From Cytobacillus oceanisediminis (GTDB lineage Bacteria > Bacillota > Bacilli > Bacillales > Cytobacillaceae): DNA of 64,000 bases. A program made the translations under genes and the position numbers. Positions 53,376-62,193 of the stretch are shown here, piece by piece. The stretch spans positions 3,217,501-3,281,500 of the forward strand of contig NZ_CP065511.1 of assembly GCF_022811925.1 (NCBI RefSeq), in the 5' to 3' direction. Numbering within the stretch: position 1 is the stretch's first letter; the number at the start of each line of letters is the position of its first letter. The notes below the pieces were generated by a model. That model was given only the letters and a program-made list of their open reading frames with translations, did not search any database and had not been told where the DNA came from.

Positions 53376-55136
53376 ATGCAACGTAAATGGTTTTTTATAG
53401 GGAGATACAGTGGCTATTCTTTACAAAGTTTTCAAAAGGACCTTCTGTCTGGTTTAGTGGTTGGTGTCATTGCGATTCCTTTAGGTATGGCGTTTGCCAT
53501 AGCTTCTGGAGTTAATCCTGAATATGGAATTTATACGACAATCATTGCGGGTATACTAATTTCATTGTTCGGTGGGTCAAAATTTCAAATCGGTGGACCA
53601 ACTGGTGCATTTATCCCTATTTTGTTTGGAATTGTCATGACATATGGATATGAAAACCTATTAATTGCAGGGTTCATTGCAGGAGTTATATTATGTTTTA
53701 TGGGGATTTTTCGTGTTGGATCTTTGATTAAATTTATTCCAAGGCCTGTAACGATTGGATTTACATCGGGGATTGCTGTTATCATTTTTATCGGTCAACT
53801 TGCTAATTTTTTGGGACTTACAGGTGTAGAGAAGCATGAATCATTTCTTAGAAATATAAGAGAAATCATCCTTCATTTTCATACTATTAATGTTTATAGT
53901 GTTTTAACAGCTGGATTATGTTTGATTACTGTCATACTTACTCCTAAATTTATGTCGAAGATTCCGGGATCTCTTATAGGGTTACTGGTTTCTACCCTTG
54001 CAGCGATGTTCTTATATCCTAATCAAGTAGCAACAATTGGCTCAACATTCGGGGATATTCCAAGTTCGATACCCCGGTTTGGGTTCCCAGAGATTACTTT
54101 TGAAAAAATTCAACTGTTAATTGGACCTGCTTTTATTATTGCTTTACTTGGAGGCATCGAATCTTTATTATCTGCAGTAGTGGCCGATGGTATGACAAAA
54201 AGTAAGCATCATAGTAATCGAGAACTATTAGGCCAAGGAATTGCGAATATGATTACTCCGTTATTTGGGGGAATACCAGCAACCGGCGCAATAGCCAGAA
54301 CTGCCACAAATATTAAAAATGGAGCGATTTCTCCTCTTTCTGGGATGATTCATGGAATTGTGGTTTTGTTAATCTTAGTTCTCTTTGCACCATATGCTTC
54401 AAATATCCCTTTAGCCAGTATGGCCCCTATTCTAATGGTCGTTGCTTGGAACATGAGTGAGAGAAAAGAATTTTATCATGTACTGAAGACCAAAACGGAA
54501 GATTCACTTGTTTTAGTTGTAACATTTTTATTAACAATTTTTGTGAACCTTACGATTGCTGTTGAAGTAGGTCTTATATTAGCCATCGTTCTATTTACAA
54601 AACGAATGAGTGATATGTTAGTAACATCAAAGTCACTACCTAATCCCAAAAACAAACATGAAAAAATACAAACTCACATGGTGACAGATACTCATGACTG
54701 TCCTCAAATTAGTATTTATAATGTAGAAGGCCCTCTATTTTTTGGGGCTGCTCAAGCGTTTGAGCAATCGATTATGAATACAATCAATAATAATCCAAGA
54801 GTTATACTATTAAGAATGGGAAAAGTTCCTTTTGTGGATACAACGGGGGAATTTTATTTTTCAGGAATCGTAAAGGATTTGACAAAGCATGGGGTTATAT
54901 TGATATCTGGATTAAAACCTCAACCTAAAAGTGTGTTAATAAAGACAGGTATATATGATTTTATTGGAGAAGAACATTTCTTTGAACATACTGGTGATGC
55001 GATAAATTTTGCACTTAAACACTTAAATAAAGAACAGTGTTTTGGCTGCAAACATTTTGCATTTAGAGAGTGTGCAGTATTATCTTGTCAAAAAAGTGAT
55101 ATCGGACAAATAAGAAAAGTAGCAGATACATCTTAA
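53376..55136 (+). CDS. SulP-family anion transporter with STAS domain and cysteine-rich tail
   Basis: 586 residues: SulP membrane domain (about 20-410, with FQIGGPTGAFIPILFGIV, GGIPATGAIARTATNIKNGA) and a C-terminal STAS domain (about 440-555). Members carry sulfate, bicarbonate or other oxyanions. Unusually it ends with QCFGCKHFAFRECAVLSC (four Cys plus His), a probable metal or thiol site not needed for SulP transport. Co-oriented with an ArsR-type regulator 28 bases downstream. Confidence 0.9.
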   Translation: MQRKWFFIGRYSGYSLQSFQKDLLSGLVVGVIAIPLGMAFAIASGVNPEYGIYTTIIAGILISLFGGSKFQIGGPTGAFIPILFGIVMTYGYENLLIAGFIAGVILCFMGIFRVGSLIKFIPRPVTIGFTSGIAVIIFIGQLANFLGLTGVEKHESFLRNIREIILHFHTINVYSVLTAGLCLITVILTPKFMSKIPGSLIGLLVSTLAAMFLYPNQVATIGSTFGDIPSSIPRFGFPEITFEKIQLLIGPAFIIALLGGIESLLSAVVADGMTKSKHHSNRELLGQGIANMITPLFGGIPATGAIARTATNIKNGAISPLSGMIHGIVVLLILVLFAPYASNIPLASMAPILMVVAWNMSERKEFYHVLKTKTEDSLVLVVTFLLTIFVNLTIAVEVGLILAIVLFTKRMSDMLVTSKSLPNPKNKHEKIQTHMVTDTHDCPQISIYNVEGPLFFGAAQAFEQSIMNTINNNPRVILLRMGKVPFVDTTGEFYFSGIVKDLTKHGVILISGLKPQPKSVLIKTGIYDFIGEEHFFEHTGDAINFALKHLNKEQCFGCKHFAFRECAVLSCQKSDIGQIRKVADTS

Positions 55137-55164
55137 TTAATGATTTGAAAGTGAGGACAAGTAA

Positions 55165-55512
55165 TTGAACCTTGAAATACAGCAATTCAAAGCGGAATTC
55201 TTTAAAGCTCTTGCCCATCCATTAAGGATAAGGATACTCGAATTATTAGCGGATGGGGATAAGAATGTAAATGAAATTCAAAGTCTTGTAGGAAGTGAAG
55301 GATCTGCCGTTTCCCAGCAATTAACAGTTTTAAGGGCTAAAAATATTGTCACGGGAACGAAAAATGGCAATCGGGTGATCTATTCCTTAAGAGATCCGAT
55401 GATTATTGAATTACTTCATGTTGCACGTCAAATTTTCAACAATCACCTTGTCGATACGATAGAAATGTTAGATAAGTTTAATGATGTAAATGATAATTCT
55501 GAACAGCTTTAG
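55165..55512 (+). CDS. ArsR/SmtB-family regulator
   Basis: 115 residues starting at TTG, eight bases after GAGGAC. Winged helix with FKALAHPLRIRILELLADGD and the recognition helix GSAVSQQLTVLRAKN. It contains no cysteine, so classic thiolate metal sensing is unlikely; a sulfur-species, anion or redox-independent ligand is possible. Likely regulator of the SulP gene it follows. Confidence 0.88.
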   Translation: MNLEIQQFKAEFFKALAHPLRIRILELLADGDKNVNEIQSLVGSEGSAVSQQLTVLRAKNIVTGTKNGNRVIYSLRDPMIIELLHVARQIFNNHLVDTIEMLDKFNDVNDNSEQL

Positions 55513-55553
55513 TCAATGATTTTGGAAAAAATATATGAAATCAGGTGAATAAA

Positions 55554-55667
55554 ATGTTAATGGGTTTAATAATTGTTGGGGTTTTAATTGTTTTGATTGT
55601 GTTATTCTTAAGTGTTATAACAACTGCCAAAGCCTATAACTATAAGCATACAGTGGACCCCTTATAA
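55554..55667 (+). CDS. YtzI-like small membrane protein, probably truncated
   Basis: 37 residues from ATG 55554 (AGGTGAAT upstream): one hydrophobic helix (MGLIIVGVLIVLIVLFLSVI) followed by TTAKAYNYKHTVDPL. The last part matches the YtzI family, which usually continues with an NPNL segment. Here TAA intervenes and the same frame then reads TNPNLGEDGWAK, so the stop looks like a recent nonsense change. Confidence 0.55.
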   Translation: MLMGLIIVGVLIVLIVLFLSVITTAKAYNYKHTVDPL

Positions 55668-55891
55668 ACCAATCCAAATTTAGGCGAAGATGGCTGGGCA
55701 AAAAATAGTGACAAAAATACTTAGATGAATGGACCTTTTCAAAGGGCCCTTTTTCATTTTGTTATATAACCAATTTACTTTTTTTGTGATTTACAATGTC
55801 GTAATTGGTATTCTTACGAGATTGCAAAATGTTAATTGATATTAATTCTTATAAATTAGAATTAACAATATCGAATGGAGGAAATTCAATT

Positions 55892-56233
55892 ATGTCTAAA
55901 CTGCCAAATTGCCCAAAATGTAAATCAGAATATACTTATGAAGATAGAAGTCTATTTGTCTGCCCTGAATGTGCTAATGAGTGGGCATTAGACTTAGAAA
56001 CCGAAAATAGTGAAAATCAAAAGATGATCAAAGATGCAAACGGAAATGTTTTAAACGATGGTGATACTGTAACTGTAATCAAAGACCTTAAAGTAAAAGG
56101 AAGTTCATCTGTCTTAAAAATAGGTACAAAAGTTAAAAATATACGTTTAGTTGAGGGAGATCATGATATAGAATGTAAAATTGATGGTTTTGGAGCGATG
56201 AAATTAAAATCTGAGTTTGTTAAAAAGGTTTAA
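55892..56233 (+). CDS. PhnA/YjdM-family zinc-ribbon protein
   Basis: 113 residues from ATG 55892 (AATGGAGGAAATT upstream); the longer frame is not credible. N-terminal zinc ribbon [20 protein letters not shown] then [10 protein letters not shown] (two CxxC pairs). The PhnA domain follows: [20 protein letters not shown] and [18 protein letters not shown]. Despite the historical phosphonate name, the role is unknown. Ordinary full length. Confidence 0.9.
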   Translation: MSKLPNCPKCKSEYTYEDRSLFVCPECANEWALDLETENSENQKMIKDANGNVLNDGDTVTVIKDLKVKGSSSVLKIGTKVKNIRLVEGDHDIECKIDGFGAMKLKSEFVKKV

Positions 56234-56766
56234 TTGTGGTCTAAAGTTATCGGAGGGAGGCATAAAGAATTTGATTGGAGCAGCCTCATCGTTTCTCTAT
56301 GCGAGTCACGGATAACCATTTACAACGTTAAGGAAATTCCAAAATAAAAAGCCCTATTCTCTTAAAATGAGAATGGGGCTTTTATCGACACTGAAAAAAG
56401 ATAGAAATATTGTAGCGTTTATGGTCATTAAAGCTAACTCTATAAGGCACACAGCCCTGGCATAATGTCATAATGAAAGTAAGTTGTACTCTAGAAAATC
56501 CAAAGGAATGTCTCAATTTTGAAGACATTCCTTTTTCTAACTAGAAATATTTAGTTCCCCTTCTTAAATAAAAGCGCCCGACTGTTGAACAATGAAATAT
56601 GCGAAAGATCGCTCTGCAAATACGTTCTAATTTATTTGACTAACACACCCGTTTAGCCTCCATAAAGCAGGAAAATCACCCGCTTTACCATAGAGAATGA
56701 AAAGGGCTTCACACCGTCAATACTGCTTCTACGGCTGGGCGAAGAAGGTCGCTGCATTATGGTGCT
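56234..56766. other. Intergenic stretch with two terminators and one CCC-core repeat
   Basis: Terminator 1 at 56345-56384: AAAAGCCCTATTCTC/GAGAATGGGGCTTTT. Terminator 2 at 56500-56540: AAAGGAATGTCT/AGACATTCCTTTTT. A GCGCCCG core lies at 56574 with right arm ACTGTTGAACAATG. No gene seen. Confidence 0.7.
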
Positions 56767-57264
56767 TTAGGACCAATCAACGCCACCCCAAGAGGATTGC
56801 AACTTTCGCAAAAGAACAATTTGGCCGAGATGATACGTATCGTGCATCATGATATTGCTGAGTAAACGCTCAATAGAGTACCTGTTAACTGCATACGGAA
56901 CTTTTAACTTTTCATCGTCAAGGTCCGCAATGACCGTTTTTAATTTATTCATGACTTCATTAAGGCGCTGCACTGTCTGGGCCCACCCAATTTCGTCTTC
57001 TGGATCCCCCGGATTTCCAAAGGTTTCTTCATTGTCTTCTGCTTTATGCGGATTCTCTGTGCCCTTAATTCGATGGATTACGTCTTCATTCCAAAATATC
57101 AAGTGGTTGACAATCTGCCAAATCGAATTGCTGATTCCCGAACTTGTCCATGCTGCCTCAGCTGCGATGACTCCATGAAGCGCCTGATCCATGGATGCAA
57201 ACCAATCATTCTCATGGCAATGCATGTCGAGTTGTTCTAAAAACATTTTGGTTACAACTTGCAT
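56767..57264 (-). CDS. DinB-family protein
   Basis: About 165 residues from ATG 57264 (GTGAGGAAG upstream; a GTG six codons earlier is possible). DinB fold with SISNSIWQIVNHLIFWNEDV-type helix (His near 53) and IMMHDTYHLGQIVLLRKLQ (about 138-157) as the metal-binding C-terminal motif. Fifth DinB-type gene in the window. Monocistronic. Confidence 0.86.
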   Translation of the reverse strand: MQVVTKMFLEQLDMHCHENDWFASMDQALHGVIAAEAAWTSSGISNSIWQIVNHLIFWNEDVIHRIKGTENPHKAEDNEETFGNPGDPEDEIGWAQTVQRLNEVMNKLKTVIADLDDEKLKVPYAVNRYSIERLLSNIMMHDTYHLGQIVLLRKLQSSWGGVDWS

Positions 57265-57691
57265 ACAACCAATCTTCCTCACTGTATAGTGTAATCTTTC
57301 AAAGTTCTAATTCTATCTAACATGGCAGGGTAATCTGAAATTTGAGGGTGACGATAACAATAACCCTCAATCAATTTCGAAAAAAGCCATTCATACGCAT
57401 AAAACAACCGTCATTATCGACAGTCGGCCATATAATGAAATACTCCATTCTTTTATTTTGAGAATACATCAAAACCATGATCACTATGACTTATTCGGCT
57501 CATCCTGCTTTTATTCCTTCATCATGACAAATAATAAAAACACCCTTCTTCAGAAAAAGAGAATTTAATTTTGTTCCTAATCAATTTTAATAATGAAAAG
57601 TCCTTTTTAATAAACCTGCCCCTTGAGTACATTCCTTCGTAAAGAAGAAAGCCGATTATCCTACTTAGAAAAAGGAAAATCGGCTATTTCT
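57265..57691. other. Intergenic stretch with one CCC-core repeat
   Basis: Core CTGCCCC at 57616. After it, AAAGCCGATTATCC and AAAATCGGCTATTT form a terminator stem for the minus-strand gene above. No gene recognised. Confidence 0.55.
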
Positions 57692-57814
57692 TTAATTAAA
57701 ATAAGCCTGTTTGTAAAAACTTGATAATCGTCTTGGCGAGCCTGGCCGGTGGCAGCCTTTTTGATAATCTGTGCATTGTGAACAGCCCATTTCTTGGCCA
57801 TGCAAATCAGTCAT
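57692..57814 (-). CDS. Small cysteine-rich ORF overlapping the Rieske gene end
   Basis: ATG 57814 overlaps the Rieske stop (ATGACTGA) and encodes 40 residues, MTDLHGQEMGCSQCTDYQKG then CHRPGSPRRL, with Cys-x2-Cys-x6-Cys-His. The overlap suggests translational coupling and the motif suggests a metal or cluster site. The ribosome site is weak. May be a partner of the Rieske protein or chance. Confidence 0.4.
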   Translation of the reverse strand: MTDLHGQEMGCSQCTDYQKGCHRPGSPRRLSSFYKQAYFN

Positions 57815-59570
57815 CTTCAAATAATTTTTCTCCTCGATGGAGGCGCATTGCAATTTGTGCTGTATGTGGCATTTCTCTAGCAGTTGGGGCATGGCCTGCC
57901 AGATAACGTGTTAATGCGAGGATCAATGTTTCCTGTGCATATCCAGCAAACTCGGAATCCTCTTTTTCCCAATGATCATGTTCGATCATTGCTGCTTCAT
58001 ACATTTGAAATGAATGAAACTCTGCATCTTCTCTTAGTAAAGCATGCCCGAGCGTATTGAAGAGTTCACTTTTATCACCGCCGCGTGCCAGGTAATTCAC
58101 TACCCATCTTGCTGATTCTGCAACCTGTTGTTGTTGATTCATCATCTCCAATAATTCTGAAGGATTCTGCGGTTCAGTTTCCACATCCTTTGGTTCCGGT
58201 CTTCTTGCAGACGGTGTATTGAGAAAACGATCAAGATACACACTCATTGCTCCATGGAAAACAGCTCGGGTCAATTCAGGTGTAGTAGTGCGGCGTAACG
58301 ATTCATGTACCGCATGTGCGTGAGTAAAAGTATGAAGTACAGTAATCCAATCCCTGAAATCATTTTGTACATGGAAACGGGAAATTCGATCAGCAGCCGC
58401 TAAAGCTACGAGCTGGGCCAAACGGGAAGGGGTGACTCCGATTTTAAGTGCATCCAACATCGTATTTACAGTTTTTATAGGGTCATCTGATAAAATTTGT
58501 TCAACCAATACTGTCCCATCGATATCAGCGCCGCCTCGTGATGAGACATTAGCAAGGATATCAGGTAATTTTGGAAACGCCTCCATTAATGGTTTGACCA
58601 AGTTCACAGGAGATTGCCAGCTATGGGATTCTTCACTGCGGGATACATCTCCGATACCAGGTAACAAGGATGACAATACATATGGTCGATACTCAAAACC
58701 AATCTGATTTAAAATCTCGAATGCTTTATTATGAAAATCAAGAGTATGACCTGTATTTACATAAAAATGATCCGTGACCGCTGTCATCATCATGTCAGCA
58801 AGCTGCTCGTTCGAGAGTCCCAATTCTACCGCGGTCAATAGTACCCGCTCAGCTCCCTGTGAATCCCGCACCTCCACACAACGACGATACCATTCTGATA
58901 ATTGTTCGAATGATTTGGTATTCTTTTCATTTGATACAGGAAGGGACCCAAGTAAAAAGCGTGTTCCCATTCCGGAACTTTCCCGTGCAACATGAACCAG
59001 GCCTTGGAACAGTGCTAAAACCTGACCAGTTTTATCCAATTTAGGCAATATATTTGCCATGGCTGTTAAAATCGTTAATCCCGATCCCCACCCGCTCCTC
59101 CGATGTGTTGTCCCGAAGTCGACGCCGATCTTTGCAATCTCTGTCGCTGGATAACCCGCCTCCATCAATCCGACAACCGATTTGGCGATGACAAGACTAA
59201 TATTTTGCTCAAGTCCGTCACGTAATCGCTGCATCAACTTTTCGATTGTCACCTTATTAAATGGAACCGGGTGAACCCAAACCTCATCTTCCTTAATCTC
59301 GACAGGATAAGTAGGGACATCATCTGCCCATGGATCCAAGGTTCCACCGCTTTTTATATCAAAGCGAGCATGATGCCAGTGACAAGTCAAAATCCCATCA
59401 CATAGGCTTCCTGTATGGAGGGGAAAGCCCATATGCGGACAACGGTTATCCACCGCATAGACTTGTTTTTCGTAAACAAATACTGCAATTGCATGACTTC
59501 CACCTTTAATTACCTTTGCACCTTCATCTTCAAGCGTTTTTAATGAACCCGCATAAATCAATTCTGACAA
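57807..59570 (-). CDS. Rieske [2Fe-2S] protein with a 480-residue C-terminal domain of unknown function
   Basis: 587 residues from TTG 59570, six bases after GGGAGTG; a TTG five codons earlier lacks a site. The N-terminal ~100 residues are a ferredoxin-type Rieske domain, with ligands Cys44/His46 (NRCPHMGFPLH) and Cys63/His66 (TCHWHHARFD). The rest looks mostly helical and alanine/leucine-rich with many histidines (YVNTGHTLDFHNKAFEIL, VLHTFTHAHAVHESL, EAAMIEHDHWEKED). I do not recognise that domain. It is not the usual aromatic-ring dioxygenase catalytic domain, and no oxygenase partner or reductase is adjacent. Confidence 0.82.
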   Translation of the reverse strand: MSELIYAGSLKTLEDEGAKVIKGGSHAIAVFVYEKQVYAVDNRCPHMGFPLHTGSLCDGILTCHWHHARFDIKSGGTLDPWADDVPTYPVEIKEDEVWVHPVPFNKVTIEKLMQRLRDGLEQNISLVIAKSVVGLMEAGYPATEIAKIGVDFGTTHRRSGWGSGLTILTAMANILPKLDKTGQVLALFQGLVHVARESSGMGTRFLLGSLPVSNEKNTKSFEQLSEWYRRCVEVRDSQGAERVLLTAVELGLSNEQLADMMMTAVTDHFYVNTGHTLDFHNKAFEILNQIGFEYRPYVLSSLLPGIGDVSRSEESHSWQSPVNLVKPLMEAFPKLPDILANVSSRGGADIDGTVLVEQILSDDPIKTVNTMLDALKIGVTPSRLAQLVALAAADRISRFHVQNDFRDWITVLHTFTHAHAVHESLRRTTTPELTRAVFHGAMSVYLDRFLNTPSARRPEPKDVETEPQNPSELLEMMNQQQQVAESARWVVNYLARGGDKSELFNTLGHALLREDAEFHSFQMYEAAMIEHDHWEKEDSEFAGYAQETLILALTRYLAGHAPTAREMPHTAQIAMRLHRGEKLFEDD

Positions 59571-60319
59571 TGGTATCACTCCCAAAAATGAAATTTCAAT
59601 GGACCCTCTAGATAAGGATAGAGGGCATACAAAAATTGTTATCTACAACTTTATATTATTGATGGAATACAGTAATCCTTCATAAGTGTGGACTTTTCTC
59701 ATCCAAAAGGCTGATAAATAGACCCTAAAATTTTCTTGCTTATCAACCTGAAGAACGGATGGAGTCCCTTACCGATGAAGGAATAAATTGTTGAATTTGT
59801 TCTTCCCATAACGATTTTGACTGATAACCTATTAACATAATAATTTTAAATAGTAAAAACCTTTTTAAAGCCATACTCTCCAATTTGAATTTTTTCCACA
59901 GAGAAATAGGGCTTAGGTGAAGGCAAATAAGCGTTAATCCTTCTTAACGTTAAATATGATATAATTAAAAAAATGCCCATTCCCATGTATACCAAGGGTT
60001 TGAGCAATTTTTTTAAATGCGTTAAATTGTATTATACGAATACATGTTCCTTTATCGTTAGAACCTAGCCTGGCATTTAAGCCAGGCTTTCTAAATGTTT
60101 AGTATGTGAACGCTGACAAAAAATTCTGCCTTTTCATTCTTAGCAACATTCTTCCCTCGGAGAAACGATATCTTCTCTTCAAGTTAGGAAGAAAATATCT
60201 GGTTCCCTTCTAGTAACTGTATTAGCTTCCTCGATTGTTGAAGATCATTGCAACACTTTTATTCAACAAAAGCACCCTTTACTTTAAGTACATTACTTCA
60301 CAATCTTTCTTTAGGATAT
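59571..60319. other. Long intergenic region with a direct repeat and a CCC-core site
   Basis: It holds the second direct-repeat copy (59929-60041), a hairpin AGCCTGGCATTTAAGCCAGGCT (about 60066-60088) followed by TTCTAAATG, and a GCACCCT core at 60272. Nothing coding was recognised. Confidence 0.6.
59929..60041. repeat. Direct repeat, copy 2 (copy 1 at 45.87 kb)
   Basis: Shares AGCGTTAATCCTTCTTAACG, AAATATGATATAA, AATGCCCA.TCCCAT.TATA and CCAAGGGTTT with copy 1, same orientation, 14.06 kb away. Confidence 0.9.
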
Positions 60320-60985
60320 TTATTTAACTATGCTGGTCATTAAAATTTCTTTTATCTGATCAATACTATGAACAATGTAAGTAGGATTAAACTCACTTAA
60401 TTCTTCAAAGGATCCGTATCCATACGTTACTCCAATGGAATCAATCCCAACATTATTTGCACCAATAATATCGTGCTTACGATCTCCCATCATAATAAAG
60501 TTATCAAGCGTATAATTTTTGTGCTTATCAAGTATGTATTGAATAATTTCAGTTTTAGATGTTCTTGTGCCATCAAGATTACTTCCAACAACGAGATCGA
60601 AATAGTGGTCAATATTAAAATATTTAAGAATCTGTTCTGAAAATACCGTGGGTTTTGAAGTTGCAACGGTTAAGGTATATTGTTGTTCCTTTAATGATTT
60701 TAAAAATGGTGAAAGATTGGAATATAACTCATTCTCGAACATACCCCTTTGCTTAAATCGTTCCCTATAAAAATCAATAGCTTTTTGTGATTTCTCCTCA
60801 TTAAAACCGTAGTATTCAGAAAATGAAACCTGAAGTGGTGGTCCAATAAAACATTCAAGTTTATCAAGATTAGTTTCAATAATGCCCAATTTTTCTAATG
60901 CATATTGAACAGATTTAGTAATACCGACCTTCGGATCCGAAAGTGTGCCGTCTAAATCAAATAAAATTATTTTGTATTCACCCAT
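60320..60985 (-). CDS. HAD-family phosphatase (phosphoglycolate phosphatase/PpaX type)
   Basis: 221 residues with GGGAGGTATTTTTCT before the ATG. HAD subfamily IA: motif I ILFDLDGTLSDPKVG (Asp 10/12), cap domain (about 18-90), motif II VATSKP, motif III Lys in TSKTEII, motif IV IMMGDRKHDIIGANN. Likely hydrolyses a small phosphate ester such as phosphoglycolate or a nucleotide. Monocistronic between repeats. Confidence 0.9.
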   Translation of the reverse strand: MGEYKIILFDLDGTLSDPKVGITKSVQYALEKLGIIETNLDKLECFIGPPLQVSFSEYYGFNEEKSQKAIDFYRERFKQRGMFENELYSNLSPFLKSLKEQQYTLTVATSKPTVFSEQILKYFNIDHYFDLVVGSNLDGTRTSKTEIIQYILDKHKNYTLDNFIMMGDRKHDIIGANNVGIDSIGVTYGYGSFEELSEFNPTYIVHSIDQIKEILMTSIVK

Positions 60986-61259
60986 AGAAAAATACCTCCC
61001 GAATCATTAAAAGCAACCCAATTTTATCATAAAAAATTTAGAATAATTCAAAAAAAATAAACATACTAAACTAATCTGTCCCTTTAGTCGAAGAAAAAAA
61101 AGCTGCCGACCCACACGGGATCTTCAACTCTTGCACCCTATTGTTTAAGTGAAAATCTTTACAATATTTGTGTGGGAGCATACAAAATTGACGCCTTCTT
61201 CCTAAAGAAAAACGCCGTATTGCTGAAGAATTAAAAAATCTTAAAAAGACTTCATAACC
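60986..61259. repeat. Paired CCC-core repeats with terminator
   Basis: Cores CTGTCCC (61076) and GCACCCT (61133). Between them AAAAAAAAGCTGCCGACC and CGGGATC resemble the usual terminator half. Lies after the racemase gene stop. Confidence 0.6.
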
Positions 61260-61949
61260 CTACTTTAAGGACATATTTACAGATTCAAAAGCATGTATGT
61301 AGGTTGTGTCAAATAGAGGAACATCAGAATCCTCCTGCTTTACCAATAATCCAATTTCTGTACAGCCTAGTATAATCCCTTTAGCACCAGATTCGATTAA
61401 ACCATGGATAACTTTTTTATAATAATCCCTTGATTCTTGATGAATCTTACCCAAACATAACTCTTCGTAAATAACCTTGTTTACAGTCTCTCTTTCATTG
61501 TCATTTGGCACAATAACTTGTATACCGTTAAACTCCAAGCGTGATTTATAAAAATCCTGCTCCATTGTGTACCTTGTGCCTAGTAACCCGACAGAATTAA
61601 TTCCTTTCTCTTTAATTTGGGCTGGTGTTGCATCTGCGATATGTAAAATGGGGATATTAATTTTCGACTGGATATCACCTAAAACTTTGTGCATCGTATT
61701 AGTACAAATGATAATAAAGTCAGCCCCTCCCTTTTCCAAAGAACGCGCAGCATTACCTAACACTTCACCGGCCTTTCCCCAGGCGCCTTCTGATTGGTAA
61801 CGTTCAATTTCATGAAAATCGACACTATATAAAAGACATTTCGCTGAATGTAATCCCCCTAATCTTCTTTTAACCTCTTCATTGATAATCCGATAATATT
61901 CAACAGAAGATTCCCAACTCATTCCGCCAATAAGACCAATAACCTTCAT
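61260..61949 (-). CDS. Aspartate/glutamate racemase-family protein
   Basis: 229 residues from ATG 61949 (GGAGAGGATAAA upstream). Two-domain Asp/Glu racemase fold with the paired catalytic cysteines in IIICTNTMHKV (first Cys near 82) and KGIILGCTEIGLLV (second near 193). N-terminal MKVIGLIGGMSWESSVEYYR is the family start. It interconverts L- and D-amino acids, probably broad-specificity (RacX/YgeA-like). D-amino acids can modulate peptidoglycan and spore biology. Confidence 0.9.
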   Translation of the reverse strand: MKVIGLIGGMSWESSVEYYRIINEEVKRRLGGLHSAKCLLYSVDFHEIERYQSEGAWGKAGEVLGNAARSLEKGGADFIIICTNTMHKVLGDIQSKINIPILHIADATPAQIKEKGINSVGLLGTRYTMEQDFYKSRLEFNGIQVIVPNDNERETVNKVIYEELCLGKIHQESRDYYKKVIHGLIESGAKGIILGCTEIGLLVKQEDSDVPLFDTTYIHAFESVNMSLK

Positions 61950-62193
61950 TTTATCCTCTCCATTATCCGTTTTTCTCTTCATGATTAGCTTCGATTAACC
62001 TACAAACAATTCTTTTTTTATTCAACTAAATGGCCCATGAGTTTAAGTACATTTATTTACAAAGCAGTCCTTTTTACACTTCCTTTTATTACAGGAATGC
62101 TCTGGGCAATTACCTCGACCAAAAAGGGCCTTATCAATTAGAAAAAAGTAAAATTAAATTTTCATTAAATATGCCAATTTACTTTTACGAATA
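61950..62193. other. Intergenic stretch with a CCC-core repeat
   Basis: Core TGGCCCA at 62031 followed by GAGTTTAAGTACATTT and TTTTATTACAGGAATGC, the same spacer as at 29795-29841. No gene. Confidence 0.5.

Noticed and set aside
8876..62037. Classical integron attC sites
   Set aside because: The palindromes are much shorter and lack the GTTRRRY/RYYYAAC core pairs; no IntI-like gene is present. Only a looser cassette-like hypothesis is kept.
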